This document shows positions 42,239 through 51,132 of a stretch of DNA of 64,000 bases, in pieces. The position numbers and the translations under genes are program-made. The notes beneath the pieces were generated by a model that worked only from the letters and a program-made list of their open reading frames with translations, did no database searches and was not told the DNA's origin. Origin of the DNA: Bradyrhizobium quebecense (GTDB lineage Bacteria; Pseudomonadota; Alphaproteobacteria; Rhizobiales; Xanthobacteraceae); contig NZ_CP088022.1 of assembly GCF_013373795.3 (NCBI RefSeq), positions 5,456,001 to 5,520,000 of the forward strand, read 5' to 3'. Each line of letters begins with the position of its first letter. The stretch's first letter is position 1.

Positions 42239-43135
42239 ATGACGGTAGATCAAAACGCCCTGATTCTTCACCAATACGACATCTCGCCGTACTCCGAAAA
42301 AATCCGCGGCGCGCTCGGCCTCAAGGGCCTCACCTGGTGGGCCTGCAACCAGCCGTCGATCATGCCCAAGCCGGACCTGATCGCGCTGACCGGAGGTTAC
42401 CGCCGCATCCCGGTGCTGCAGATCGGCGGTGACATCTATTGTGACAGCGAGCTCATTCTGGACGAGATCGAGCGCCGCTTTCCCGCTCCGTCGATCTTTG
42501 CATGCGGTCGGGCCACCGCGGAGACCTATCGTCTATGGGCAGACGAGAAGCTGTTTCCGACTGTCGTGGGACTGCTGTTCTCCGGAGATTGGGATGTCAA
42601 CGAGGCCTTCATCGCCGACCGCTCGGCGCTGCGAGGCCGGCCGTTCGATCCCGAAGCGTTCCGCGCGGCCATTCCGAGCTTGACCGACGCGCTGCATCGG
42701 CACCTGCGGCTACTGGAGATGCAGCTCGAGAACGGCAACGCCTTTCTGGCAGGCGAGCAGCCGAGTGCGGCCGATCTTCAGGTCTTCCACAACCTCGTCT
42801 TCATCCGCTGGGGTAAGGGACGGACGACAGCGTTGCTCGACCAGCATCCGGGCCTGCGCGCCTGGGAGGCGAGAATGCGCGCGATCGGACACGGCATACG
42901 TCATGACATCGGCAAGGACGACGCGCTCAGAGTAGCCCGCGAAGCGCCGATCTCTGCGGCGGTTGGCGGCGCGCGCGTGAGCTACCAGATCAATGACGCC
43001 AATTCGTCGCCGATCGCGGGCAGATTGGTCGCAGAGGACGCGCAGCGGGTGTCGATCCTTCTGGAAAATCCGTGTGTCGGCACCGTCGTGGTCCATCTGC
43101 CGGCGACCAGTGGTCGGCTGCATCGCCTCGATTGA
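42239..43135 (+). CDS. Glutathione S-transferase-family protein
   Basis: A 298-residue protein with an N-terminal thioredoxin-like GST domain (ILHQYDISPYSEKIRGALGL, GGYRRIPVLQIGGDIYCDSE, LILDEIERRFPAPS) and an all-helical C-terminal domain (NAFLAGEQPSAADLQVFHNL). About 75 extra residues at the end (VGGARVSYQINDANSSPIAG to TSGRLHRLD) go beyond the standard fold. It would conjugate or isomerise electrophiles with glutathione. Start ATG at 42239. Stand-alone gene divergent from the SCP2-like gene. Confidence 0.87.
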   Translation: MTVDQNALILHQYDISPYSEKIRGALGLKGLTWWACNQPSIMPKPDLIALTGGYRRIPVLQIGGDIYCDSELILDEIERRFPAPSIFACGRATAETYRLWADEKLFPTVVGLLFSGDWDVNEAFIADRSALRGRPFDPEAFRAAIPSLTDALHRHLRLLEMQLENGNAFLAGEQPSAADLQVFHNLVFIRWGKGRTTALLDQHPGLRAWEARMRAIGHGIRHDIGKDDALRVAREAPISAAVGGARVSYQINDANSSPIAGRLVAEDAQRVSILLENPCVGTVVVHLPATSGRLHRLD

Positions 43136-43208
43136 ACCGCTTGGTTCCTGAGAGGATGTGAAGTTTTGTCCTCATCCACTGTTGTCGTCGCCCGGCTCGA
43201 CCGGGCGA

Positions 43209-43268
43209 CCCAGTACGCCGCGGCCTATCGGCTCAAGCACGACCGTCTCTGGAATACTGGATCACCCG
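43209..43268. repeat. Dispersed repeat (CCAGTACGCCGCGGCCT family), copy 2
   Basis: CCAGTACGCCGCGGCCTATC, GGCTCAAGCACGACCGTCTC and TGGAATACTGGATCACCC match the unit at 36104-36171 closely. A hairpin GCCCGG/CCGGGC stands before it. It lies between the GST gene and the convergent IclR gene. Confidence 0.75.
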
Positions 43269-43394
43269 CATGCGCGGTTGATGACACTGAGCAAGCTGAG
43301 TAAACCAACTCCGTCATCCTGAGAGGGCGCGACGTCGACCGTGCGCGGGTTTGCTTGACGCGCGGGGAGAGGCAAAGCAGAGCGCGGCACCATT

Positions 43395-44240
43395 TCACCC
43401 CGCCTTCGCCGGACGCCCGTTCTTCGGCGCCTGGGCCATCGCGCGGGCGAGCACCTGGGCTTCCTTCTTCAGCATGTCGGCAAGCTCGCTCTCGCGGCGG
43501 CGGATGCGGTCGGATGCCGCGCCGATCGAGAGCGCGGCGACCACCTCGCCGGCATCGTCGCGGACTGGCACGCCGACGCCGCCCATGCCGGGGAACGCGG
43601 CGTCGATCAGCACGGTATGGCCGGCCTTGCGCGCCACGGCGATCCGCTCGCGCAGGAATTTTGGCGTGATGCGCGGCGATTTTGCCAGCCGCGGCACGAT
43701 CACCTCGATCACGGCCTCGATCTCGGCGTCCGGCAGCCAGACCAAAAGCGCCAGCGCGCCGGCGCCGACGCCGAGCGGACGGCGGCTGCCGATCTGCAGA
43801 TAGTTCGGCTGCAGCGGATGGCTGCCGACCGAGCGCGCCAGATACAGCGCCTCGACACCGGAGCGCACCGACAACAATGCCGTATCGGCGGAGCGCTCCG
43901 ACAGCCGCAGCAGGCTCGGCTGCGCCAGTTCGGCGATGTCGACCGAGCGGCGCGCGCCGACCGCCATCACCCGCGCCTCCTGGCCGAGCTCATATGTCTT
44001 GGCGCCGGCGACCCGGCTGACGAAACCTTCCTCGATCAGCGAGTTGAGGATGCGCAGCGCGGTCGCCTTGTTCAGCGAGGTGGTGTCGGCGATGTCCGTC
44101 AGCCGCAGCGGCGAGCGCTGCGCCAGCACGCGCAGGATCGCGCAGACCTTCTGAATCGCGTTGAACTTGTCGGGTTGGCCCGGCTCCGGCGGTGGCCTCT
44201 TGCGGCTGGTCCGTGCGGTCGCAGTCGTGGAGGCGTTCAT
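43395..44240 (-). CDS. IclR-family transcriptional regulator
   Basis: A 281-residue regulator: N-terminal helix-turn-helix (NAIQKVCAILRVLAQRSPLR, LTDIADTTSLNKATALRILN, SLIEEGFVSR) and the IclR effector domain (GSRRPLGVGAGALALLVWL, AGHTVLIDAAFPGMGGVGVP, VAALSIGAASDRI). IclR proteins sense small aromatic or organic acids. The nearest candidate targets are the MHS-type transporter and M20 peptidase genes at 44428-47238, coded on the same strand upstream; control of them is inference. Confidence 0.92.
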   Translation of the reverse strand: MNASTTATARTSRKRPPPEPGQPDKFNAIQKVCAILRVLAQRSPLRLTDIADTTSLNKATALRILNSLIEEGFVSRVAGAKTYELGQEARVMAVGARRSVDIAELAQPSLLRLSERSADTALLSVRSGVEALYLARSVGSHPLQPNYLQIGSRRPLGVGAGALALLVWLPDAEIEAVIEVIVPRLAKSPRITPKFLRERIAVARKAGHTVLIDAAFPGMGGVGVPVRDDAGEVVAALSIGAASDRIRRRESELADMLKKEAQVLARAMAQAPKNGRPAKAG

Positions 44241-44427
44241 GCCTTGGTCTTCCTTGCCTCAATTCCAAATCCTGGACCGGGCACGACAAAGGGCCGCGCC
44301 CGGCGGACATCATCCTAAGACGGATGACGTGCGCCGGACATCGTATACTTTCGTCAGATGAAACTTTGATTGCGACTATCTACGCTGCTCTGCAGCAACA
44401 AGGATATTTGAATTTCGCTTCACGAAA

Positions 44428-45714
44428 TCATGCCAGCCGCAGCCGGCGGATGGTGAACAGCGCCCACAGGCTGAGCAAGCAGACGCCGGTGAGATAGTAG
44501 CCCGGTGCGAGCTCACCGATCGGCGCGAAGCCGCCCATCCAGGTCATGATCGCCGGGCCCATGCCGCCGAACAATGTGACGCCGATATTGTAGCTGAGGC
44601 CGAGCCCGGTCGCACGTGTCGCCGCCGGAAACAGTTCCGACATCAGCGCGGCGAGCGGCCCGTAATACAGCGACTTGAGGACGCCGAGCCACAGCACGCC
44701 GATCAGGATGATGGTCGGTGTCGGCCTGCCCGTGAGCAGCAGGAAGGCGGGGAAGATCGAAACCAGCAGCAGCAGCGCAAACAGGATCATATGCGTGGTG
44801 CGCCCGATCTTGTCGGAGACGAGGCCTGCGATCGGCGCCAGCAGCGCGACCGCCGTCTGCGCGGCGAATGCAGCGATGAATCCGACCGACGGCGCGAGGT
44901 TCAGCGTCTTCACCACATAGGTCGGCATGTAGACGATCAGATAGTTGACCGCGGTCGACACCGCGAGCGCACCGATCGCCAGCATCGTGGCGAGCTTCTG
45001 CCGCGCGAACACTTCCCGCACCGGCGAGTCCTGCTTCCCGGCCGCCGGCGGCGGCGTCGCATCGTCGACATGGTTGCGGATGTAGATGCCGACCGGGCCG
45101 ATCAGCACGCCGAACAGGAACGGCAGCCGCCAGCCCCAGGATTGCAGGTCGTCGGGACTCATCAGCGAGGTCAGCAGCGCACCGAAGCCGGCGCCCAGCA
45201 GGCCGCTGACGCCCTGGCTCGCGAACTGCCAGCTCGCCACGAAACCGCGGCGCTCCGGCATGTGCTCGACCAGGAACGCGGTCGAGGAGCCGAACTCGCC
45301 GCCGGCCGAGAAGCCCTGCACCAGCCGCGCCAGCATCACCGCGATCGGCGCCAGGATGCCGATCGTCTGATAGGTCGGCATCAAGGCCAGCACCAGCGTG
45401 CCCAACGTCATCAGCACGATCGACAGCATCAGCGAGGCCTTGCGGCCGTGACGGTCGGCATAGGCGCCGAGCACGATGCCGCCGATCGGGCGGATCAGGA
45501 ACGACAGCCCGAAGCTGCCGAAGGTCAGCAGCAGTGAGGTGGTCGGATCATTGGCCGGAAAGAACGCCTTGGAGAGATAGACCGCGAAATAGGCGTAGAC
45601 CGAGATGTCGTACCATTCGAGCGCATTGCCGACCGAGGTTGCGACGATCAGGCGGGTGATGTTTTTCTTGTCGACAACGTCGGCTTCGGAGGTGAGCGGC
45701 GTCGATAGGGTCAT
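44428..45714 (-). CDS. MFS transporter, metabolite:H+ symporter (MHS) type
   Basis: A 428-residue inner-membrane protein with 12 spans. MHS marks are VGNALEWYDISVYAYFAVYL, FGLSFLIRPIGGIVLGAYAD, RHGRKASLMLSIVLMTLG and MLARLVQGFSAGGEFGSSTA. Relatives import organic acids such as citrate, ketoglutarate or shikimate. I take ATG at 45714 rather than GTG at 45717. It follows the M20 peptidase gene by 138 bp (with a repeat between), so it may bring in the substrate for that enzyme. Confidence 0.92.
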   Translation of the reverse strand: MTLSTPLTSEADVVDKKNITRLIVATSVGNALEWYDISVYAYFAVYLSKAFFPANDPTTSLLLTFGSFGLSFLIRPIGGIVLGAYADRHGRKASLMLSIVLMTLGTLVLALMPTYQTIGILAPIAVMLARLVQGFSAGGEFGSSTAFLVEHMPERRGFVASWQFASQGVSGLLGAGFGALLTSLMSPDDLQSWGWRLPFLFGVLIGPVGIYIRNHVDDATPPPAAGKQDSPVREVFARQKLATMLAIGALAVSTAVNYLIVYMPTYVVKTLNLAPSVGFIAAFAAQTAVALLAPIAGLVSDKIGRTTHMILFALLLLVSIFPAFLLLTGRPTPTIILIGVLWLGVLKSLYYGPLAALMSELFPAATRATGLGLSYNIGVTLFGGMGPAIMTWMGGFAPIGELAPGYYLTGVCLLSLWALFTIRRLRLA

Positions 45715-45756
45715 CACATGTCCTTGGCCGTGTCAGGCACTAATCTCTCGACGCGT

Positions 45757-45840
45757 CATGGCCGGGCTTGTCCCGGCCATCCACGTCTTTGTTGCGGAAA
45801 TAAAGGCGTGGATGCCCGGCACAAGCCCGGGCATGACGAC
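45757..45840. repeat. Palindromic repeat (GCCCGGGC family), copy 2
   Basis: CATGGCCGGGCTTGTCCCGG with CCATCCACGTC is mirrored by GGCGTGGATGCCCGGCACAA with GCCCGGGCATGACGA. It sits between the peptidase and transporter genes and ends 13 bp from the peptidase stop codon, so it could form a hairpin in their shared transcript. Confidence 0.75.
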
Positions 45841-45852
45841 TTGGGACGTGTC

Positions 45853-47238
45853 TTACGCCTTGCGCGATGCCTCGCCGAGATCCCAGAACAGGCCGGCCAT
45901 GATGATCAGCGCCTCCTCGGTCACCGGCAGCAGGATGTGCTCGTCGGGCGCATGCTGCGAGCAGCCCGGGTAGGAATGCGGCACCCAGATCGTCGGCAGG
46001 CCGAGGCCCTCGGAGAACACATCGTTCGGCAGCGAGCCGCCGAAGTTCGGCAGCACCGCCGGCGCCTTGCCGGTGGTGGTGCGGATCGAATTCGCCGCCC
46101 ACTCGATCCACGGGCTGTCCATGTCGGTGCGCGAGGCGCCAAAACGCTGCGCGCCGGAGACCTCGACCATCGGAAAGCCGTTCTTGTGCAGATAATCGCG
46201 CACCCCATCGATCACTTCGAGATACTTCGTGCCCACGACGAAGCGGAGCTGCAGCACCGCGCTCGCCTTGCCCGGAATTGCATTGGCGGGTTTGTCGATA
46301 TTGCCTGACGACATCGCCAGCACCTCCAGCGTGTTCCAGGCGTAGAGCCGCTCGGCCGCGGTCAGGCCCTCCTCGCCCCAATCTTCCGCCAGCGCCGGCT
46401 CGTCCGCCGTCGGCTTGATCTCGACGTCGGCGAGCGCGGCGCGAACGCGGTTCGAGATCGGCGGCGGTTTCAGGATATCGAGCTTCATGCGGCCCTTGCC
46501 GTCGCCCAGGCTCGCGATCGCGTTGACTAGAATCGTCGCCGGATTGGCCAGCACGCCGCCCCAATTGCCGGAATGGTTGCCACCCTCGCGCAGATTGACG
46601 TCGAGATGGATGCGGTTGCCGCCGCGGCAGCCGAGGAAGATGGTCGGCCGCTCCGCCGACAGCCGCGGCCCGTCGGAAGCAATGAACAGGTCGGCCTTCA
46701 GCTCCTCGCGATGCGCCTCGCAGACCTCGCTCAGATCGGGCGAGCCGATCTCCTCGCCGGTCTCGATGATGAACTTGGCGTTGAAGCCGAGCTTGCCGCC
46801 GCGCGCCTGCTTCACCGCGCGCAGCGCGGCCATGTTGATCGAATGCTGGCCCTTGTTGTCGGCGGTGCCGCGGCCGTAGACGCGGTCGCCCTTGACCGTG
46901 GTCTGCCACGGATTGAGCCCGTCGCGCCATTCGCCGACCATGCCGTCGACGACGTCGCCATGGCCGTAGGTCAGCACGGTCGGCCGCGCCGCATCCTCCT
47001 GGTAGTCGGCGATCAGGTAGGGCCCGCGGCCGGTCGGCGATTCGATCAGCCGGGTCTTGAAATCGAGCTCGGCAAAGGCCGGCTGCAGATTCTCGACCAG
47101 ATAGGCGCGCAGCGCATCGGCCTTGTCGGCGTTCAGGCTCTCGGTCTGGTAGCCGACCCTGCGGTCCAGCTCCTGCAAGAACTGCCCCGATTGAAAATGC
47201 TCTCGCACGTTTGCGATTGCGTCGGCCCGTGTCGCCAT
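45853..47238 (-). CDS. M20-family metallopeptidase
   Basis: A 461-residue zinc amidohydrolase/dipeptidase. Metal and catalytic residues are visible: LTYGHGDVVDG (His and Asp), GRGTADNKGQHSINM (bridging Asp), IETGEEIGSPDLSE (catalytic and metal Glu), FIASDGP (Asp) and HSYPGCSQHAPDEHILL (His). The dimerisation domain contains EGGNHSGNWGGVLANPA. It would cleave a peptide or N-acyl amino acid in the cytoplasm. The ATG at 47238 follows GAAGGA. The MHS-type transporter gene lies downstream on the same strand. Confidence 0.92.
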   Translation of the reverse strand: MATRADAIANVREHFQSGQFLQELDRRVGYQTESLNADKADALRAYLVENLQPAFAELDFKTRLIESPTGRGPYLIADYQEDAARPTVLTYGHGDVVDGMVGEWRDGLNPWQTTVKGDRVYGRGTADNKGQHSINMAALRAVKQARGGKLGFNAKFIIETGEEIGSPDLSEVCEAHREELKADLFIASDGPRLSAERPTIFLGCRGGNRIHLDVNLREGGNHSGNWGGVLANPATILVNAIASLGDGKGRMKLDILKPPPISNRVRAALADVEIKPTADEPALAEDWGEEGLTAAERLYAWNTLEVLAMSSGNIDKPANAIPGKASAVLQLRFVVGTKYLEVIDGVRDYLHKNGFPMVEVSGAQRFGASRTDMDSPWIEWAANSIRTTTGKAPAVLPNFGGSLPNDVFSEGLGLPTIWVPHSYPGCSQHAPDEHILLPVTEEALIIMAGLFWDLGEASRKA

Positions 47239-47477
47239 GATTGTTCCTTCGTCAGGTCGCGTCTTGGCATGAACCCACCGGAACGCGACGCTTTGCGCCC
47301 GGATCATGCTTCTGGAGGCCGGCAACCTATCGGGATCGGCGCGCCACTGGAAGGGTGTGAATCGCGAAGGGGGCCTTGCCAAAACGTGGGAAGTCGCAAC
47401 AAAGTTGATGCGGGACGCCCGGCATCCGACCGGGCAGCATTCGAAGCGGCGCTCAAGGTTCGACCAAGGTTTCGACA

Positions 47478-48860
47478 ATGACAAAACAAATCCGGCTCAA
47501 CGCCTTTGCCATGAACTGCGTGGCGCATCAGTCGCCGGGGCTGTGGACCCATCCGCGCGACCGCACCAAGGACTACAACAGACTGTCCTACTGGACCGAT
47601 CTGGCGAAGACGCTGGAGCGCGGCCGGTTCGACGGCCTGTTCCTCGCCGACGTGCTCGGCGTCTACGATGTCTATGCGGGCAATCCGGATGCGGCGCTGC
47701 GCAACGCGGCGCAGACCCCGGCCAACGAGCCGTTGATGCTGATCCCGGCGATGGCCGCGGTAACGGAAAATCTCGGCTTCGGCGTCACCAGCAATCTCTC
47801 CTTCGAGCCGCCCTACCCGTTCGCGCGGCGGATGTCGACGCTCGACCATCTTACGAACGGCCGGGTCGGCTGGAACGTGGTGACCGGCTATCTCGATTCC
47901 GCGGCGCGCGGTGCCGGCAAGGACAAGCAGACCGCGCATGACGACCGCTACGAGCTCGCCGACGAATATATGGAGCTGGTCTACAAGCTCTGGGAAGGCA
48001 GCTGGGAGGACGACGCGGCGATCCGCGACGTCGCGCGCGGCATCTTCACTGACCCTGCGAAAGTGCATCGCGTGCAGCACGAGGGAGCCAACTACCGCCT
48101 CAACGCGATTCATCTGTCAGAGCCGTCGCCGCAACGCACGCCGGTGCTGTACCAGGCCGGCACCTCGCCACGCGGCCGGCAGTTCGCCGCCGAGCACGCC
48201 GAATGCGTGTTCATGTCGGGGCCTTCAGCGAAGGTGATCGGCCCGCGGGTGTCGGCGATCCGCGAACTCGCCGCCGAGAAGGGCCGCAACGCAGCCGAGA
48301 TCCTGATGTTCTCGATGATGTGCGTCGTCGTGGCACCGACCGAAGCTGAGGCGAAGGCGAAATACGCCTGTTATCGCAGCCATATCAGCCATGAGGGCGC
48401 GCTGGCGCTGATGTCGGGCTGGACCGGTGTCGACTTCTCGACCTATTCGCTCGACCAGGAGGTGCGGCACGTGCAGAACGACGCCGGCCGCTCCGCGATG
48501 GACAACGTCACCCGCGCCGACCCCGATCGGGTCTGGACCGTGCGCGAGGTCGCCGAGCATGTCGGCATCGGCGGCGCCGGCCCCGTGGTGGTCGGCTCGC
48601 CCGAGCAGGTCGCCGACAAGATCGAGCAATGGTTCGAGGACACCGACGTCGACGGCCTCAATGTCGCGTTTGCGATCTCGCCCGGCGATTTCGAGGATAT
48701 CGCCGACATGCTGGTGCCGGAGCTCGTCAAGCGCGGCCGCTACAAGCGGGAGTATGCCAAGGGCACGCTGCGCGAGAAGCTGTTCGGCGCGGGGCGCGCC
48801 AGGCTCGATGCGACGCATCCGGCGGGGCGATATCGGGGGAAGAGCGCAGCGGCGGAGTGA
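47478..48860 (+). CDS. LLM-class flavin-dependent monooxygenase (NtaA/DmoA type)
   Basis: A 460-residue flavin monooxygenase. IRLNAFAMNCVAHQSPGLWT, DLAKTLERGRFDGLFLADVL, LDHLTNGRVGWNVVTGYLDS, NYRLNAIHLSEPSPQRTPVL and YQAGTSPRGRQFAAEHAECV are NtaA/SnaA/DszA-family blocks. It is a second member of this family in the window but differs from the one at 16437. It needs FMNH2 from a reductase not coded nearby. It is divergent from the M20 peptidase gene (240 bp between starts). Substrate unknown. Confidence 0.92.
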   Translation: MTKQIRLNAFAMNCVAHQSPGLWTHPRDRTKDYNRLSYWTDLAKTLERGRFDGLFLADVLGVYDVYAGNPDAALRNAAQTPANEPLMLIPAMAAVTENLGFGVTSNLSFEPPYPFARRMSTLDHLTNGRVGWNVVTGYLDSAARGAGKDKQTAHDDRYELADEYMELVYKLWEGSWEDDAAIRDVARGIFTDPAKVHRVQHEGANYRLNAIHLSEPSPQRTPVLYQAGTSPRGRQFAAEHAECVFMSGPSAKVIGPRVSAIRELAAEKGRNAAEILMFSMMCVVVAPTEAEAKAKYACYRSHISHEGALALMSGWTGVDFSTYSLDQEVRHVQNDAGRSAMDNVTRADPDRVWTVREVAEHVGIGGAGPVVVGSPEQVADKIEQWFEDTDVDGLNVAFAISPGDFEDIADMLVPELVKRGRYKREYAKGTLREKLFGAGRARLDATHPAGRYRGKSAAAE

Positions 48861-48864
48861 CCTG

Positions 48865-48968
48865 CGTAGGGTGGGTTAGCAAAGCGTAACCCACCATCTC
48901 GGTCCAGCAAACGCCGGTGCGGATGAGAGGCCGGTGGTGGGTTACGCCTTCGGCTAACCCACCCTACG
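48865..48968. repeat. Inverted repeat GTAGGGTGGGTTA / TAACCCACCCTAC
   Basis: CGTAGGGTGGGTTAGCAAAG with CGTAACCCACCA at the left is mirrored by GGTGGTGGGTTACGCCTTCG with GCTAACCCACCCTACG at the right. Only one copy is seen here. It follows the monooxygenase stop codon directly and is itself followed by another repeat (48979). Confidence 0.8.
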
Positions 48969-48978
48969 ATTCGTTTCC

Positions 48979-49110
48979 CGTCATCCTGAGGAGCGCGTCC
49001 TTGCGCGCGTCTCGAAGGATCGACGGCCACTAGCCGGGCCGTACATCCTTCGAGGCTCGCTTCGCTCGCACCTCCAGCGACAAAGGCGAAGCCTTTGCGC
49101 GGGGATGACG
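48979..49110. repeat. Palindromic repeat (GTCATCCTGAGGAGC family), copy 3
   Basis: CGTCATCCTGAGGAGCGCG, TCTCGAAGGATCGACGGCC and CATCCTTCGAGGCTCGC match the other copies; the right arm is altered (CACCTCCAGCGACAAAGG, then GGGGATGACGG), suggesting later change within the unit. Lies between convergent genes. Confidence 0.8.
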
Positions 49111-49138
49111 GTGAGAGAGGAGAGCGCACGGTGAAAAG

Positions 49139-50803
49139 TCAGTTCACCGAATTGCTGACCATCACCTCGATCAGCTTCGCACCGGGGCGGCTGAACGCCG
49201 ACTTCATCACACCCTTCAGCTCCTGCGGGTCGGTGACCTTGATCGCCTCGAGCCCGAGCGAGCGCGCGACGCCGGTGAAATCGACCGGCGGGTCGATGAA
49301 ATCCATCCCGACATAGTTGTCGTCGCCATGGAAGGCGAGCAGGCGCTGCTTGATGATGCGGTAGCCGCCATTGTTGACGATGACGAAGGTCAGCGGCAGC
49401 TTGTGATTGGCCGCGGTCCACAGCGACTGGATCGAATACATCGACGAGCCGTCGCCGGAATAGCACACCACCGGGCGCTGCGGATTGGCGAGGCTGACGC
49501 CGACCGCGGCCGGCAAGCCCCAGCCGATGCCGCCGGAGGCGAGCGCGTGATAGCCGTAGCGGTCGCGATGCGGGCGTAAGCCAAGGATCTGCCGCGACGA
49601 GGTCAGGCCTTCGTCGACCAGGATCGCGTTGTCCGGCATCGCCTCCACGACCTGCAGCGCCAGCCAGTCCGGATCGATCGGCGAGGTCAGGCTCGCCTTC
49701 GAGATCTGCTCGACCAGCGCCTTGCGCTTCGCCGCCCAGTTTTTCGTCGAGAGCGCCGCGAGCCCCTGCTTTGCACGCGTCGCCAGCGCGCCGCCGCCGA
49801 GCTCCTTCAATGCCGGGACCAGCGCGCGCAGCGTTTCCTTGACGTCGGCTTTCACCGCGATCTCGGCGCCATAGTTCCTGGCGAGATCGCTGTCGACCAG
49901 GCCTACCTGCACGATCGAGAGCCCGTCCGGCAGCGGATCGACCTCGCTATAGACCGACATCCGCAGCGGATCGCCGCCGAGCGCGATCAACAGATCATAC
50001 GGCGCCAGCACATCGCGGGCGACCTTCTGCAGCCGCGCGATCGCGCCCATGAAGCTCGGGCTTTCGGAGAGGAAATGCGAACCATAAGGCGTCGGCGATT
50101 GCCAGGCCGGGCAGCCCAGCGTCTCGGCGAGATCGGCCGCCTCGCGCAGCGCGTCGCTTTTGACGATCTCGTCGCCGACGACGATCACCGGACGCTCGGC
50201 TTTCAGGATGCGCGCGGCCAGCGCCTTCAACGAATCCTCCGACGGCCGGACCCTTGTGTCGATTCGGGTGGAGCGGCCGAGCTCGATGCCGGCCTCAGCG
50301 TTGAGAATATCGCCGGGCAGCGAGATGAACACCGGTCCGGTGGGCGGCGTGGTCGCGATCTTGGCGGCGCGGCGCACGATGCGCGGCAGGTCCTCCAGCC
50401 GCGTCACCTCGACGGCCCATTTCACCAAGGGAGTGGCCATCTGCACCAGCGGACCATAGAGCACCGGCTCGGTCAGGCCGTGGCCCTGTTCCTGCTGGCC
50501 GGCGGTGAGGATCAAAGGCGTGCCGGTGAAGCTCGCATTGTAGAGCGAGCCCATCGCATTGCCGAGACCGGGCGCGACATGGACGTTGCAGGCAACCAGC
50601 TTGCCGGAGGCGCGGCTGAAACCATCGGCCATCGCGACGACCAGGCTCTCCTGCATCGCCATCACATAGGTGAGGTCGGGATGATCCTTCAGCGCATGCA
50701 TGATCGGCAATTCGGTGGTGCCGGGATTGCCGAACAGATGCGTGACGCCCTCGTCCTTCAGCAGCGCCAGGAATGCCGAGCGGCCGGTAATGCGATTCTT
50801 CAT
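49139..50803 (-). CDS. Thiamine-diphosphate enzyme, benzoylformate decarboxylase-like
   Basis: A 554-residue ThDP enzyme. The N-terminal pyrimidine domain has FGNPGTTELPIMHAL, the catalytic Glu in MAMQESLVVAMADG and NVHVAPGLGNAMGSLYNA; the C-terminal domain has ASGGIGWGLPAAVGVSLANP and the diphosphate motif CYSGDGSSMYSIQSLWTAAN to VIVNNGGY. The pattern is closest to benzoylformate decarboxylase, with Thr in place of the Ser after NPG and the His of VHVAPG kept. It would decarboxylate a 2-oxoacid, perhaps aromatic. The ATG at 50803 follows CTGGAGGGAAC. Confidence 0.85.
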   Translation of the reverse strand: MKNRITGRSAFLALLKDEGVTHLFGNPGTTELPIMHALKDHPDLTYVMAMQESLVVAMADGFSRASGKLVACNVHVAPGLGNAMGSLYNASFTGTPLILTAGQQEQGHGLTEPVLYGPLVQMATPLVKWAVEVTRLEDLPRIVRRAAKIATTPPTGPVFISLPGDILNAEAGIELGRSTRIDTRVRPSEDSLKALAARILKAERPVIVVGDEIVKSDALREAADLAETLGCPAWQSPTPYGSHFLSESPSFMGAIARLQKVARDVLAPYDLLIALGGDPLRMSVYSEVDPLPDGLSIVQVGLVDSDLARNYGAEIAVKADVKETLRALVPALKELGGGALATRAKQGLAALSTKNWAAKRKALVEQISKASLTSPIDPDWLALQVVEAMPDNAILVDEGLTSSRQILGLRPHRDRYGYHALASGGIGWGLPAAVGVSLANPQRPVVCYSGDGSSMYSIQSLWTAANHKLPLTFVIVNNGGYRIIKQRLLAFHGDDNYVGMDFIDPPVDFTGVARSLGLEAIKVTDPQELKGVMKSAFSRPGAKLIEVMVSNSVN

Positions 50804-51132
50804 GTTCCCTCCAGGCCTGCCAGCGCGTTGGCCGACGGCACCGGCGGAGATGACCAAACTTGCGCTTGGGGAGCAATCGAGCGGCTGGTCATGGCCGCAT
50901 TCCGCTGGCGCGCGCCTGGCTCTCGGGGCTCATCATTTCACTCCGCCGGCCAGTCCCTCGAAAGCCGACGTTGGGCAGACGTGAACCTCAACGGCAGCCA
51001 TCGAATTGCGCGGCCGACTTTAACGCTACTTTAGCGAGAGTGTCCTAAAGCGACGATGGTTTGCCTTCATCAAGCACACAGAAAAGCATGCAGGGCCCGC
51101 AGTTGGCTCGCTTCGATCGCGGGGGTTCAGTC
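50804..51132. other. Gene-free stretch between divergent genes
   Basis: This 329-bp region separates the starts of the ThDP enzyme gene and the membrane protein gene. It is less GC-rich around 51010-51080 (TTAACGCTACTTTAGC), where promoters are likely. No repeat, operator or RNA was recognised. GGGGG stands before the ATG at 51133. Confidence 0.45.

Noticed and set aside
48865..49110. CRISPR-like array
   Set aside because: The repeats are inverted arms of two palindromic units, not direct repeats with regular spacers, and no cas genes are near.
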